A DNA stretch of 64,000 nucleotides from Labia minor (GCA_963082975.1 OY720348.1:71635719-71699718), one strand, 5' to 3'. Counted from the first letter of the stretch, positions 1-11,270 are shown. Program-made: numbers and translations. Notes: generated by a model from the sequence alone, not told the origin.

Positions 1-778
1 GACATCGACTTTTTTTTCTATTTAACAACATTTTACATAAATGGATCCATTTTTCCCTCCTGTTGAATTACATATTTAAATATATATATATATATTATAT
101 ATCAAATGACGACCTCAGTAAAAAGACACTATATACGTTATAAATATATATATGTATATAAATAAATATATTATATATATATATTATTAAAAGCATACAT
201 CTTTTGATACTCTCATCCGGAGGTAGTAGACTATATGTGTATCTAAAAGTTTTAAATTATAGGGGCCTGAATCGTTATATTAAAATTGTGAAAAAAAAAA
301 AATAAAAAAAAAACAAGAGTCCAGTATTGGCATATGAAACATTTTAAAACACGGTGAATATTAAAACAATTTATTCTTGATTTGTTTAGAGATAAAAAAG
401 ATATATGAGTTGGCAATTATAAAAAATAATTTATAATAAAAATTAATAAAATAAAAAAACAAAAAAAAAAAAAAAACAAGTAATCAAATTTTGTTACAAT
501 TTTTAAAATTATGTAATTTATACATTTTTTTTTTAAACAAAACTAATACCAAGTATAGTTTTAAGCTTTTAATATTTTTTTTTTTATTTTAACTCTTTAT
601 CAATTTATTAGATCAATGGATTTCTAATTTAAAATTGTAATTTTAGCCAAATATACTTTTATTAATGTATTTATCATTGATTTTATTTTTATTTTAAATA
701 TGATTCGATCAATATATATATACATATATATATATGTCTCTATCTTTATCTCTCTCTCTCTTTATATATATAAATATT

Positions 779-816
<38 letters not shown>

Positions 817-2460
817 CATTTTTTATATATCTTGTCACTTGCTCATATATTAGACTCTTAGAAGTTTATCTAATAAATTAACAAATTTTTATCGACTGCA
901 GAATCCCAATAAATGACTTTTGTTTTGTTAAAAAAAAATACAAAATTTCTTTTCTACCTCCAATTATTTTTCTTACACTTGATGAATAGATAGTTAGATA
1001 ATTTGATAGATATATATAAATATATATATATAAATATATGTATATATATGTATGTATATATATCACTATTGGATATATTCTATATATAGAATTTAAATTT
1101 AAAAAAAAAACAAAACAAAAAAATTTAAATTGTTCCAATATTGTTCATTATAAAACAATTTGCGTGTAAATTTATCATGCCTCATGGAGAAATAAAAACA
1201 AATTTTAAATTAATTTTTAAAATTTTATTCTAAATCTTGTTATCATTATAGTATTTTATAGATGTCGTACTAAATATAAATACTGTTTTGCCAGCTCCTA
1301 GATTTATACCCTAAGAATGTTATTGTATCTTAATGTATTTTATCTCAATTATGTTTTTAATTTTAACGAATTATTAAGACTGCTTTAAGAGACAACAAAA
1401 AGAAAAAAAAAACAAAAGCAAAAACAAAACAAACAAAAAAAAAAAATAGAAAAGATAATGAATTTATGTTTTATAAAATATATTTAATTTTTAACGTACA
1501 TTTTTTTTGTTTTTTTGTTTTTTTTTTAAATAAATTTTTTGCAAATTTTTTCTTAATTTTGGATGTAATCATTTCATTTATTTTTTTATTTAGTTGTTTT
1601 ATTTTTGTATTTAAAATAAAAAAAGAATAAAGTAAAATGAAGGAAGAATTCATTTATCTATAAAAAAAAATCATTCCTTTTTATTTTATAAATATATATA
1701 ATCTTGTTTATATTTTATTTGTTAATAACATTTAAATTATATCTAAGGCCTAATTTATGATTCTACAATCATTTATATGGAAATAATGTACTTATTCAGA
1801 ACCCCTCCCTTAATCATTGAAAGTCTTGAAATCATAAATTTCTTTAGATTTTATAATGGTCTCTAATTATAATTCAAAGAAAATTTGTGTGTTTCTATAT
1901 ATTAAAATATCTCCACAATTGAAAATATTTTTTTAATTTCTTAAAATTATTATATAACTAAATTAATATAACTAATTATTGGTAATGAGCTTGAAAATTA
2001 CTTTTCTAATCTTTGGTAAAGTAGTTAATTAATTTCATTAAATAATAGAAATGGGAAAATATTCAATTCCTATATTATTTAATACTTAAAAATTTAAATT
2101 ATTCAATAAAGGTAAATAGAAGTGGATGGGGGAGAGTGTGATCAGTATATATAAAATAATTGTCACTTTTATTTATTATTTGGTATTATAAATGAGGATT
2201 TTCTAAATTTAAAAAACAAACAAATAAATAAATAAAATTAATAATAACATTTTATTAGAATTTGAACGATATATAACGATAACTACCACATATACTTATA
2301 TATATAAAATTATAGATTGGTTATTTAATAATAATGATTTCGCTTATGATGTAGAAATAACAATATTTATTGATTCTTTAATATCAAACAAAAAATTCGC
2401 TACTGTGATAATATACCATGTGAAGCTTTTCTGTTATAATTTAAAGAGATCAGTGAAAGT
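1..2460. other. AT-rich noncoding stretch with TA microsatellites
   Basis: No gene is supported here. The stretch is dominated by A/T runs and TA-rich simple repeats, clearest at about 711-835 and 1008-1065. Poly-A blocks interrupted by single C residues occur near 1396-1446. Short open frames in it are made of low-complexity Lys/Asn/Ile/Tyr codons. Confidence 0.7.
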
Positions 2461-2754
2461 ATGGGAGCAGTTATTTAGGAGATATGGTCAAGAATACACG
2501 GCTCTAGTTACTAGAAATATTACAAGGGCATAAAGTTGGGGAGATGGATAATAACCTGTTTGGAAAAAGAGTAAAGGGGGAAGGGAGAAAAGAGCCGGTT
2601 TGAAGAGTGTCTGGAGAAGGGAAGAAAGAATGTAAGAGAATAGAATGGGATCAGGAATCCTTGTTAGTTGTTCCATTTGGGCCGATTGAAAGGCATTTTC
2701 CAAAATGATCGCTATTGTGAAGGAAGCCTGACAAAAGGCACTAGCAAGAAGAAA

Positions 2755-3040
2755 GAAAGTCTATCTATCTCTGTGACTCTACGGAACTATAATGGCCCCA
2801 GCAACCCCATTTCTCCAAGTGTCCCTCTCCTGAGCCATAACCATCCAACTCCTACCCTCTCCTATCTCTCCCATGTCCCTTTTTACATTATCCACCCACC
2901 GAGTGCTTTATCTTCCAATCGGTCTCTTCACAAAAAGACTTTTCGCCAGTCTTTCCTCTCCGATTCTCGGCACATGCCCTGCCCATCGCAACTTTCTCGC
3001 ATTTCATACTCGATGTCTTTGAATAGTGCATTTTGAATAG
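2755..3040 (-). pseudogene. RTE-type LINE 3' tail fragment
   Basis: Read on the minus strand, this encodes the C-terminal end of an RTE-like reverse transcriptase. Recognisable pieces are RWAGHVPRIGEERLAKS, RWVDNVKRDMGEIGEGRS and MAQERDTWRNGVAGA, with frame shifts between some of them. It ends with the family 3' terminus at the left edge, a GTAGAGTCACAG motif followed by a short TAGA repeat. Only the last part of the element is present, as expected for a 5'-truncated LINE copy. The apparent + strand open frame over it is an antisense shadow. Confidence 0.75.
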
Positions 3041-3458
3041 GATTATAAAATTTTTAGAATTAAACTTTTAAAACAAAATAATTGGTATTTATTTAATTAA
3101 AATTAAAATTAAAATAATAAATTGAATATATGTTAAAATAATTTAATATGGAAGTAATGCAATTAGTCGGGGAAAAATTGAATATAAATTAGATGATTTG
3201 GAAAATTTACTATATATACGATATTTAAATATAATTTTTTTTCCTCATCTCCCTAATATTATTATTATTATATAATAAAATTAATACTTCACTTAAAAAT
3301 GTATTTTTAAGTAAAATATATTAATAGTAAAGTATATTGTGCAAATCTCATCAAATGCATACTATTCATGATATCTAAAAATATTATTTTCTTAATAAGA
3401 AGGTGAAAATGAGATATAATTTATTAATTTTACCAATATTTTTAATATTATTAATATT
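3041..3458. other. AT-rich spacer, nothing recognised
   Basis: A/T-rich DNA with short ATT repeats and no coding signal. Confidence 0.6.
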
Positions 3459-3717
3459 AAGGTGACCAACCGTCCTCCTTTAGGGAGGACAGTCCTCCAT
3501 TTGTAAGTGTCCTCCTAACTGTTCTCCTTTTTGATATCTGTCCCGTTTTTTGAAATATTTAGGACATTTCGTACTTTTTTCAAAATTTTTTCAATTTATC
3601 TGAACGTTTTCTGGATGAAGCTTTTGAACATTTCCGAATTTTTCCCAAAATTTTTTTCAATTTGGTTTCAAAGGTAAAAAATGTCCTGACTTGGTGTTTT
3701 CAAAATATGGTCACCTT
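3459..3717. mobile_element. MITE with AGGTGACCA termini
   Basis: A block of about 260 bp begins AAGGTGACCAACCGTCCTCC and ends with the inverted counterpart ATATGGTCACCTT. The flanks are both ATTAATATTA-like, so the target duplication is hard to define. The interior has short inverted GGAGGAC/GTCCTCC motifs and repeated TTTTCAAAATTTTT tracts, and no coding. Superfamily is uncertain. Confidence 0.6.
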
Positions 3718-4117
3718 ATTAATATATTAATTTATATATATATATGTTAATATGAACGATGAAATACTTCAATGTATGTATATAATTTTCATATAAAATA
3801 AATTAAATAAAATATTATATAAATATTTAAAAAATTTATGTCTATAAAATCTTTATAAATCTAATTTATATGTATATATAAACATGTAAAAATTAATTAC
3901 TCCATGCTGTAATTTGGGCGCTTAAAATAGTTGTTTAAAATAAACAATATTTGATTTTTAAATACATATATTATATATCTTACATAGTAAGAAATAATTT
4001 TAATTCCAACTTTGGAGAATATTCTAATTTATAATATTGAAAAAATATATATTATCATGGTATTTAGTTAATGAATATATTTTTATTGGATTTTTTAATT
4101 AATAAATAAATTATTAA
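3718..4117. other. AT-rich spacer
   Basis: No gene or recognised repeat; TA-rich throughout. Confidence 0.6.
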
Positions 4118-4215
4118 CTAGCAGCTCAGAGCGCTTTCGGCGCTCTTCACACCTAGACGGGGGCTCCGCCCCTTGACCCCCGAGTGGTACATAGTTTTTG
4201 GTTGAAAGTAGTAAA
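4118..4215 (+). repeat. GC-rich hairpin repeat, copy 1
   Basis: A short GC-rich block in AT-rich surroundings. It has a GAGCGC-TTTC-GGCGCTC hairpin followed by a second hairpin, GGGGGCTCCGCCCC, then CCCCCGAGTGGTACAT. The same arrangement recurs at 21413-21490 (+) and 11150-11240 (-). Likely the terminus of a non-autonomous rolling-circle or foldback element; that assignment is inference. Confidence 0.6.
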
Positions 4216-4918
4216 AGGTTTTCATCCATTTTGTTTCAATTAGTATATTACATAAAACATTCATTTCTTTTAATGTTCTTATTTAAAATATATGTATTAT
4301 AAATGAGACTGGATGTGACGTTACAAATGACGTCAAAAATTATATAAAGTAAGAAAAAAGTTATTTTTTCACTTTTCTCAAAAAATATTTATTGTTTTCC
4401 AATGAATTTCCCGCTATTTATAGATTAGCCCGAGGGCTATCCAATGGCATTGGAATGGCTCAAATCGCATAAGTCGTTTAGGAGGAGTAGGTGATAGAGC
4501 TTTCTTTTAAATATATAGACAACTTGAATTTGAAATAGTATATATAGGAAGGTGACCTATTATGAGATCCATTCCTAATAGGAGATAGCCCTCCGCAGCC
4601 TCTGTGTGTTCTAAATTCCATATGAATTCCCTATCCAATGATTCCTAGGAATAAACTGTCCCAAGGAAACAACAAATTACCTCTTTTCTTGAGGCGAGTA
4701 ATAAGCATTAATTCTTACCAAGTGGTAAACAAATCTTTTTCTACTTACTTTTCAAAACAATCTTAAAAACATTCAGGAAACTTTTTTCACAATTATATTT
4801 ATTGAAAATTGTTCATTGTATATCGTACTTTATTTGCACTCTTCTTTCAGGTTTTACTTAATTCAAATTTTTAAAATTTTTATAAAAATTTTATGAAGTG
4901 CCTATTTAGCAATTAAGA
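4216..4918. other. Noncoding spacer with a TAGCCCGAGGGCTA palindrome
   Basis: No coding signal. A short palindrome around 4425-4440 and moderate-GC text between about 4420 and 4690 may belong to an unrecognised repeat. Confidence 0.5.
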
Positions 4919-5190
4919 GACGCCTCGCAGGGTGTTAGTTGACGGTTTATGCCTATATTTTCGTGGTTCCGAGCCTGGCAAGGGAATTTTTCTAACTGGA
5001 ATCTATGGGACGGAGTCAACCCAGTCTCCGGGATCAAAATTGCTACTTGATAAAAAGTAGCGCCTCGGATCAAGAAAATCAAGGTTGATAGGACCCGTTC
5101 TACTGATCATAGAACACCTTATTGATAGAACCGACTTGATAGGCGATGTCCTATGTCCTTGCGTAGAATGTACAAAAGTCAGAGGTTCTA
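4919..5190 (+). repeat. tRNA-derived SINE, family 1, copy 1 (degenerate)
   Basis: Matches the four other copies in the window over most of its length. Shared signatures are GACGGAGTCAACCCAG, ATCAAGAAAATCAAGG, GGACCCGTTCTACTGATCAT and ACTTGATAGGCG. The tRNA-like head is damaged: the region that is GGTTCAAGTCC in the best copy is shortened here to a TTCCGAGCC-like remnant. It is probably an old copy. No clear target-site duplication was found. Confidence 0.8.
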
Positions 5191-5607
5191 TATAGATAAT
5201 CTGTAATATAGAGATAGAACAATACGCCAAAGATGTGGTATCTTAATGCTTTCATCCACGAAGACTTTGTGGAACTAAAAAATTCTATATTTCTATACAA
5301 TTTTTGTTCTGAAACTTAATAAATATAATCATTTAAGAAATATTTCCCATTTTCATGTCTTTTTTAAAAATGTTTAATAAATTGTTTAAATAGAAGTATC
5401 TGCACTGTTTTAATTTGAGTAAATAATTGTCATAAATGAATTGTATTGTGAATATAATTTGTATATTTAGAAATACATTTTTTTCAGATCTTTTCCAAGT
5501 TGAGCTAATCTCATTTGGGGAATATTTAGTATCACCTATTAGGCAAACTGCTGTCTGAACAGATAAACACAACATAAACACAGCTTTTGTGGGTATTTTT
5601 ATAATTA
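5191..5607. other. AT-rich spacer
   Basis: No gene supported. An ATAAACACAACAT string at 5563-5575 is repeated at 5734-5746 on the far side of the next foldback element. Confidence 0.5.
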
Positions 5608-5735
5608 TTAAGGGAATTTTTATTAAAAGACCACATTGTTTGTATAAATAACCAGTCGAAACGTTTTACAATTATTTTAATTTAATAAATAATTTTATAC
5701 AAACAATGTGGTCTTTTAATAAAAATTCCCTTAAT
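5608..5735. mobile_element. Foldback MITE, copy 1
   Basis: Two arms of about 40 bp that are almost perfect inverted repeats surround a short centre containing AGTCGAAACG. The arms start TTAAGGGAATTTTTATT and include GACCACATTGTTTG. A diverged relative with the same outer arm occurs at 58583-58745. No coding. Confidence 0.75.
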
Positions 5736-6334
5736 AAACACAACATTTTTTAAAGATTAATTTTTTCAGCAATTTTAATAAAAAATAATGGATATATGAA
5801 TATTTAAGAGTATTTAACAACACAAATGGAAAACAAAATAAAAATTGGAAAAAATAATTTCAATGATATTTGCTTAATTGGTTTATTATAGATATTAAAA
5901 TTAAATATTTAAATATATAAAAATTTAAAGTATTAGTACCGGGACCCCGAGCCTTGGCTCGGTAATTAAGTTAAAAAAAATAATTCATTATTATTGGGTT
6001 TGGCTTGTAATAATTTAATACTTGGGACACCGAGCTAATATACAATTCTTTAATTATTTATTACAATTATTAAATTTTGTATCACTGCATCAATCTGATT
6101 AAAATGAATGGAACTTGGGGTCCTCAATAATACATAAATATGTATTATATTATTAGGTATGTTTCTAAGTACATGAATATTTTTTTTTATTGGAAGAATG
6201 ATAAATATATATCGTAATTTATAATTATAAAATATTATTAAAATATATATTTTTAATTTTATTTCGAAATTAAATAAAAAATTTTAAAATATTTTAAATA
6301 TAAAAAAATATTAATACAATATCCTTTAAAAAAA
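5736..6334. other. AT-rich spacer
   Basis: A/T-rich with small motifs such as GGGACACCGAGC and no coding evidence. Confidence 0.5.
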
Positions 6335-6570
6335 GGCGGGAGTCAAATTTCAATATGGATGACATAGTGACGTCACATTTTTACATTTAAATTAAAAAAA
6401 AAAAAACTAATGAAGATGTATTTTTCCTGAGATGTGTTCAATAAAACTCAATTTTTCTTTATAAATACTATCTCTAGTGTGAATTTCAGAAAAATCGTTA
6501 GATCGAATTTTGAGAACCCATGGCCAAACAAACAATTTTAGCTAGCATAAGAAGATAAGATTCGAATTTA
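6335..6570 (-). repeat. Dispersed repeat F (Helitron-like), copy 1
   Basis: About 230 bp that match 9955-10160 in inverted orientation. Shared blocks include the GTGACGTCAC-type palindromic core, an AAACTAATGAAGATG tract, CTCAATTTTTCTTTATAAA and a TCTTATCTTCTTAT-type end. Parts of it recur near 9362, 15035 and 31335. No coding. Confidence 0.65.
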
Positions 6571-6573
6571 TAT

Positions 6574-6579
6574 TAATTC

Positions 6580-6616
<37 letters not shown>
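6574..6616. repeat. (TA)n microsatellite
   Basis: About 20 uninterrupted TA units. It lies immediately beside the end of repeat F. Confidence 0.9.
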
Positions 6617-6622
<6 letters not shown>

Positions 6623-6742
6623 CACGTATATATTTTAGTCGTTGCTATAAAATATTTTATTCAAATAAATTATTTTAACATATTAAAAAAAATATATCAA
6701 TTTTTTGAAAAAGAAAGTTCAAACTTGTGTAGGGCAATACAT

Positions 6743-6835
6743 GCAGTGGCGCAACCAGGATTTGATCCTGGGGGGGGGGGGTTTAACTAGCCGCTCCACC
6801 TTCCTATGGCGGGGTCCCCCCCAGGCTCTCTCAAA
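6743..6835 (+). mobile_element. hAT-type MITE 5' end fragment
   Basis: Begins CAGTGGCGCAACCAGGATTT, a terminus typical of hAT-like miniature elements, followed by a long poly-G run and GGTCCCCCCCAGG. I found no matching right terminus, so it is a fragment or decayed. Confidence 0.5.
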
Positions 6836-7728
6836 GACAAATTTTCATTAAGATTTTTTTTTTTAATTAAATATTTAAAAAAGTTTTGTAAATGAAACAC
6901 TGATTTTACAAAATCTGGCAAAAAAATTTAATTTTGTATTTTATTTACTCGTATTCACAGTTTTAGAAAGAAAATATTTTTTCCAGCTATAAGTAAATCA
7001 TTATAGCTTTCCTCATGGAATGAGGATACCTTATACGATGGTCGGAAAATTTTGAAAATTTTTGCTCCAAGATTTTTTGAGATCTCCACTTTTCAGACGG
7101 TTCTGAATCCAAAACTGCAAAAAAATCTTTGAACCGGCCGGCCGGCCGTTCGTTACCGAGATTACGTCTAAACAAAATGAGATATTGTCTTGAAATTTGA
7201 TATTTAGATGTTTTTTTTTTTGGGGAATGATGGACGAGGATTGGATTGTTTTTGGACAAGATCGGACCATAAGTAAGGGTAATTTAAAGAGGTGTCAAAG
7301 CACATTTTATTGATTTTCTCAATAAATCCCGATTTTTATTCGAATTATCATACGATCGTATTAAATTTGTAGGGAATCGAATTTACTAAAAGTTTCATTA
7401 TATTCATTTTTACATCAACTTAATAATAAAGGAGTTATTTATAAAAAACTACTTTAAGATTTCGAAAAAATTAGTCTTCGCTTCATAATTTTTATGAAAT
7501 TAGCAATTAAAGTATATTATAATAAAAAATATTTAGAATTTGAGTAATATTTTTATTTAATTTATATTTAAATAATAGTCAAATTGGAAAATTACACAAT
7601 CATCCAGTAATCTTATATTAAGTCTTTTGTTTTTTATGATTTAGGAGAAATAATAAAATATTTTTTTTATTTCTTATATTAAATTCTGTACGAAAAAATA
7701 AGCAATTTTTATTCTTGTTAAAATTTTT
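6836..7728. other. Noncoding stretch with a CCGGCC tandem
   Basis: No gene supported. A CCGGCCGGCCGGCCG tract lies near 7134-7148 within text resembling the 'gene-free' interior of Helitron-like repeats. The overlapping minus-strand open frames have no recognisable domain. Confidence 0.5.
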
Positions 7729-8301
7729 ACTATCTCGTAAGAGATAGTATTGCGATCACGAAAATTTTCGATGTTGAGATTTTGATGTTTTTTACGTTTT
7801 GAAGGTTCCTGAATCATTTTCACCAAGGCTGAGAAAAATGTCTGTGTGTGTTTGTGTGTATGTAACCAAGATTACGGAAAAACGGTTTGAGCTAGAATGA
7901 TGAAATTTGGTACATGAGCATTATTCAAAATTCGTAGTTTTCTATCAACTTTTGAGAAATGTAGCTCAACCTACAACGTTTTGATATTTTTTCCTCTAAA
8001 GTGACCGTAAAGATAAAGATATATGTTTGATAATTTTTCACATGATTAATAATTGTATAAAACTGCTATATATATAATTTCAGCTTGATTGATTCTCTGA
8101 AAGTACCAGAATTAATTTTTTAACACTGCAATTCTCACGCGCCAACATGTGACGTGGTGCCATCAACAAAAAGCCAAACATGCGCTGGTTTAATATTTAT
8201 TATTTATAATTTATAATTAATTAAATTTAATTTAAATATAATATATTATGTTATTTAATCCAATTCAAATTGCGAGATAGTCGAGTGGAGACACTCCAGC
8301 T
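7729..8301 (+). mobile_element. Helentron-like non-autonomous element (HINE), copy A1
   Basis: A 573-bp element. It begins ACTATCTCG and ends GCGAGATAGT-CG-AGTGGAGACACTCCAGCT. The 10-bp ACTATCTCGC seen at the left end of copy A3 reappears inverted about 20 bp inside the right end, just before a terminal GGAG-ACA-CTCC hairpin. This asymmetric arrangement, plus insertion in T-rich targets and a central TG microsatellite, is the layout described for Helentron-derived non-autonomous elements. The interior carries the conserved line ACGGTTTGAGCTAGAAT. It is noncoding. Related copies lie at 38204, 40120 and, partly, 12088. Confidence 0.75.
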
Positions 8302-8514
8302 AATTTTAAAATAAATTAAACTTATTTTTTATACACTAAGTTATACTTTAAGAATTTATTTTTTCAAATTTTTTATTAAATCATTTGCTCTGGTTAAAAT
8401 TTTAAATTATTTAGTTATAAATTTCTATAAAGTGAACAAAATCAACTAAATTGGTTCTTAAAAATCTCCAAAGAATATAATATATATACCAATTCCAAAT
8501 ATCCTCTTAGTAAG

Positions 8515-8928
8515 GTTTGGAGAGGTGGGTCCTCTCAGAGACATTCATAAGATATGCCTCACTCGTGAATTTACGAGGTTTTGCTGCTGTGAAAATACGC
8601 CTAATCACCCTTCGGGGCGTCAATTCAAAATATATAAGAGGGACTTTTAATCGTTTCCGATATAGTCAAGATTTCATTTTTTTTCTTTTTAATGCATCTA
8701 TGCTAGGTATCTCCTTCATCCAAATAAGTTTGAATTTTTAAATGATCAAGGCGGGGGGGGGGATAGTATGGGTATGGTTTGGAAGGAGTCAACGGTTAAA
8801 TGACATGATTCCTCCATGTAGAAGAGGGAGGTAGAAGAAATCATGAGCTCACGTGAGGGCAGGGACGCTACTCCCTGAAATAGATTTCTTTTCTAGTGGG
8901 ATTATAGAAAAGAATCTACCCGTTACCC
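8515..8928 (+). repeat. Dispersed repeat G, copy 1
   Basis: Begins GGAGAGGTGGGTCCTCTCAG and ends ATCTACCCGTTACCC. It shares this whole layout with 13625-14062 and its right half with 50295-50482. Conserved blocks include ATGATTCCTCC, GAGCTCACGTGAGGGCAGG and CTACTCCCTGAA. A poly-G run sits in the middle. The small open frame inside it has no domain. Nature unknown; a SINE body is one possibility because copy 3 has a tRNA-like head beside it. Confidence 0.7.
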
Positions 8929-9228
8929 ATTTTAGGTATTAAAATTAATTTTAACTTTTATTATATTTTTCATTTTTATCTTTATTCATCTTGGAATTAA
9001 ATATGTTTTTAAAATTATATATATATATAAAAATATATATAAATACTTATATTTAATTATATTATTATATTATTTGCTTTATTTACTTATATATGTAATT
9101 CAGCAAATAAACAACTAACCTTATTTTAGTAATTGTATGAAGTTGTTTATTTGCTGAATTACAGCAATTTTATATATATTTCTAATAAATAACAATATCT
9201 CTCAAATACTGTTTTAAATATAATATTT

Positions 9229-9262
<34 letters not shown>

Positions 9263-9436
9263 TATAGTACCTGGTTAATTTTATTTTATTTATAATATTT
9301 TGTATTTAAGGAAGCGCTGTCCGGCGTTGCCCAGCGCTATTTTTATTATTAAATTTCCTACTTTGAATTAAGAAAAAACTAAGAAAGATGATTTGTCCCG
9401 AGGCTAAAGCCAATGCAGATCGATTTTTACTTTCTC

Positions 9437-9472
<36 letters not shown>
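8929..9472. other. AT-rich spacer with palindrome and TA repeat
   Basis: Contains a 22-bp perfect inverted repeat (9095-9116 and 9141-9162), a CT/TA microsatellite at about 9227-9261, a GC-rich AGCGCTGTCCGGCG fragment near 9313, and a (TA)n tract at 9441-9472. Confidence 0.7.
9095..9162. repeat. Perfect 22-bp inverted repeat
   Basis: GTAATTCAGCAAATAAACAA is the start of one arm, and the exact complement closes at 9162 with a 24-bp loop. It could be the remains of a small foldback element. Confidence 0.85.
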
Positions 9473-9474
<2 letters not shown>

Positions 9475-9475
<1 letters not shown>

Positions 9476-9940
9476 GAGGGTGGGGTGAAAAGTTTCCGGC
9501 CTGACCAAGAAAAACGATGTTTTTAAATTTTTTTTGCTATATTTTTCAACATAATCTCCATCACAGCACCCTATACATTTCTCATAACGGTGTTCTAATT
9601 AATTTAATTAATTATTTAATTATTTAATTAAATTAGATTTCATTTAAGTTTCATCAACAGTTATGAATCGACGAAAAAATTCGTTTAGATTACGCCTTCA
9701 GAGCCAAATTGTCGGTAGAAATGGTTTTTCGAAGCAGTTTTTGGTGTAACGTTAGCAAACGCGGCACCCACGTTGCACACAGCTTTCCATATTCAAAGGC
9801 TTGTGCAAAATATTTCGCACACGTTCAGCTGACATCGTACAAATCTCAGCTATCTTGAATGTTGAAAAATAAAGCAAAAAAAAAAAATTTAAAATCATCA
9901 TTTTTCTTGGTCAGGCCGGAAACTTTTCACCCCACCCTCG
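9475..9940. mobile_element. Internally deleted mariner element, copy 1
   Basis: A 466-bp element flanked by TA on both sides. The terminal inverted repeats are about 40 bp and start CGAGGGTGGGGTGAAAAGTT. The minus strand carries a remnant of the mariner transposase N-terminal half: MSAERVRNILHKPLNME, then RRFITVDET, which holds the first catalytic Asp of the DD34D triad. The reading frame is broken, and everything after the first Asp is missing. It could only move with a transposase supplied from elsewhere. A close second copy with the same deletion lies at 60863-61300. Confidence 0.9.
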
Positions 9941-9954
9941 TATATATATATATC

Positions 9955-10160
9955 TTATCTTCTTATACGAGTAAAAATTGTTTGTTTGTTTCATTGTTCT
10001 CAAAAACCGCTCTAACGATTTTTTTGAAATTCACAACAGAGATAGTATTTATAAAGAAAAATTGAGTTTTATTGACCACATCTCAGGAAAACTACATCTT
10101 TATTAGTTCTTCTTAATTTAAATTTATAATATATGGATGACGTCACAACCACCGCCTGTG
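9955..10160 (+). repeat. Dispersed repeat F (Helitron-like), copy 2
   Basis: Starts near TCTTATCTTCTTATACGAG and runs through AAATTGTTTGTTTG, GAAATTCACAACAGAGATAG and CACATCTCAGGAAAA to GATGACGTCACAACC. It is the inverted match of 6335-6570. The same opening motif also starts the HINE copy at 12088, which suggests shared 5' ends. Confidence 0.65.
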
Positions 10161-10954
10161 AGATATATATATCTATTCTTAAAATAAAATTAAAAATATT
10201 TATATTATATTCATATATTTGATTTTTTAATTTCATTAATAGTTTTACATTTAAATTATTTGAAATTGTTTCACACAACGTTTAAAAGAAGATTTATCTT
10301 TATATTCGATTCGATACATAGTAGGAGAATTAAATGACATCATCAATTTATTATAGAACGAATCCGTAAATATATTTTTAATATTATATATTAGCTATTG
10401 ATTATATTGTAATTCCACTCTTAATTATATACTTACATGAAAAAGGAAATCCAATTATGAGATCAAAATTAAAATTACTTATTTATATAATCTTTAATTT
10501 TGTATATCAAAACGCCAATTGAAAATGAGTGAAAAATGATTTCTTGGTTATATAAAAATTAAAATATGATTTTTTAGACGACCTCTACGCATTTTTAATA
10601 TTAGAATTATTTATTAAAAGAAAACAAAAACAAAATTAAATTATAAATATAAATAAAACATAAAAATTATAAATATTATATACATATTCTTTGACCAATT
10701 ATATGTTGCATGTTGTGAGTATGTGATTACACAAATTGGGGAAAAATCACTCGAAATGCAATTAAACAAAATAATTGAAAAGTTAGGCTAAGCAGACGTC
10801 TTAAATATTATAAGAGATTCGGCAATTGCAATTACAGATAGCGAGGAAAAATTAACGGAGGTTTGAAATTAATAGTGATAAGAAAAAATATTTAGTGACA
10901 AAGAGGAACAGTATTAACATACAAAATCTTAATATACAATTTAAATAGAGGTAT
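10161..10954. other. AT-rich spacer
   Basis: No coding or recognised element; long A/T-rich text. Confidence 0.6.
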
Positions 10955-11115
10955 CAATCGGGAAACGCCTGTTATCATGCAGTAAAGAGGCTTATCTCAT
11001 CAAAATTATTATCAAAGGGAATCAAGACCATGGACGCATAGGAAGGGACGTAAGAGAGATAGGACAAGGGCTCAGGATAGGGACATTTGGAGAAATGTGG
11101 CCAAGAACTTTCGAC
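10955..11115 (+). pseudogene. RTE-type LINE fragment with internal deletion
   Basis: Starts CAATCGGGAAACGCCTGTTA, exactly like the longer copy at 41450. It then jumps to the C-terminal end, in which AQDRDIWRNVAKNFRLS can be read. The material between, present in the 41450 copy, is missing. Confidence 0.7.
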
Positions 11116-11149
11116 TATCTTTGAGCTATATAAATAGAAGAATACTACT

Positions 11150-11239
11150 TTTAACCAAATACGATGTACCACTCGGGGGTACAGGGGGCGGAGCCCCCGA
11201 CCAGCTGTGAAGAGCGCCGAAGGCGCTCTTCACAGCTGG

Positions 11240-11240
<1 letters not shown>
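11150..11240 (-). repeat. GC-rich hairpin repeat, copy 2
   Basis: Minus-strand copy of the 4118 repeat. GAGCGCCTTCGGCGCTC forms an almost perfect hairpin, flanked by CAGCTG on both sides, followed by GGGGGCTCCGCCCCC and GAGTGGTACATCG. Confidence 0.65.

Positions 11241-11244
<4 letters not shown>

Positions 11245-11270
<26 letters not shown>

Noticed and set aside
5608..5735. Hammerhead ribozyme in the foldback centre
   Set aside because: GTCGAAACG recalls part of the hammerhead core, but the CTGATGA segment is absent.
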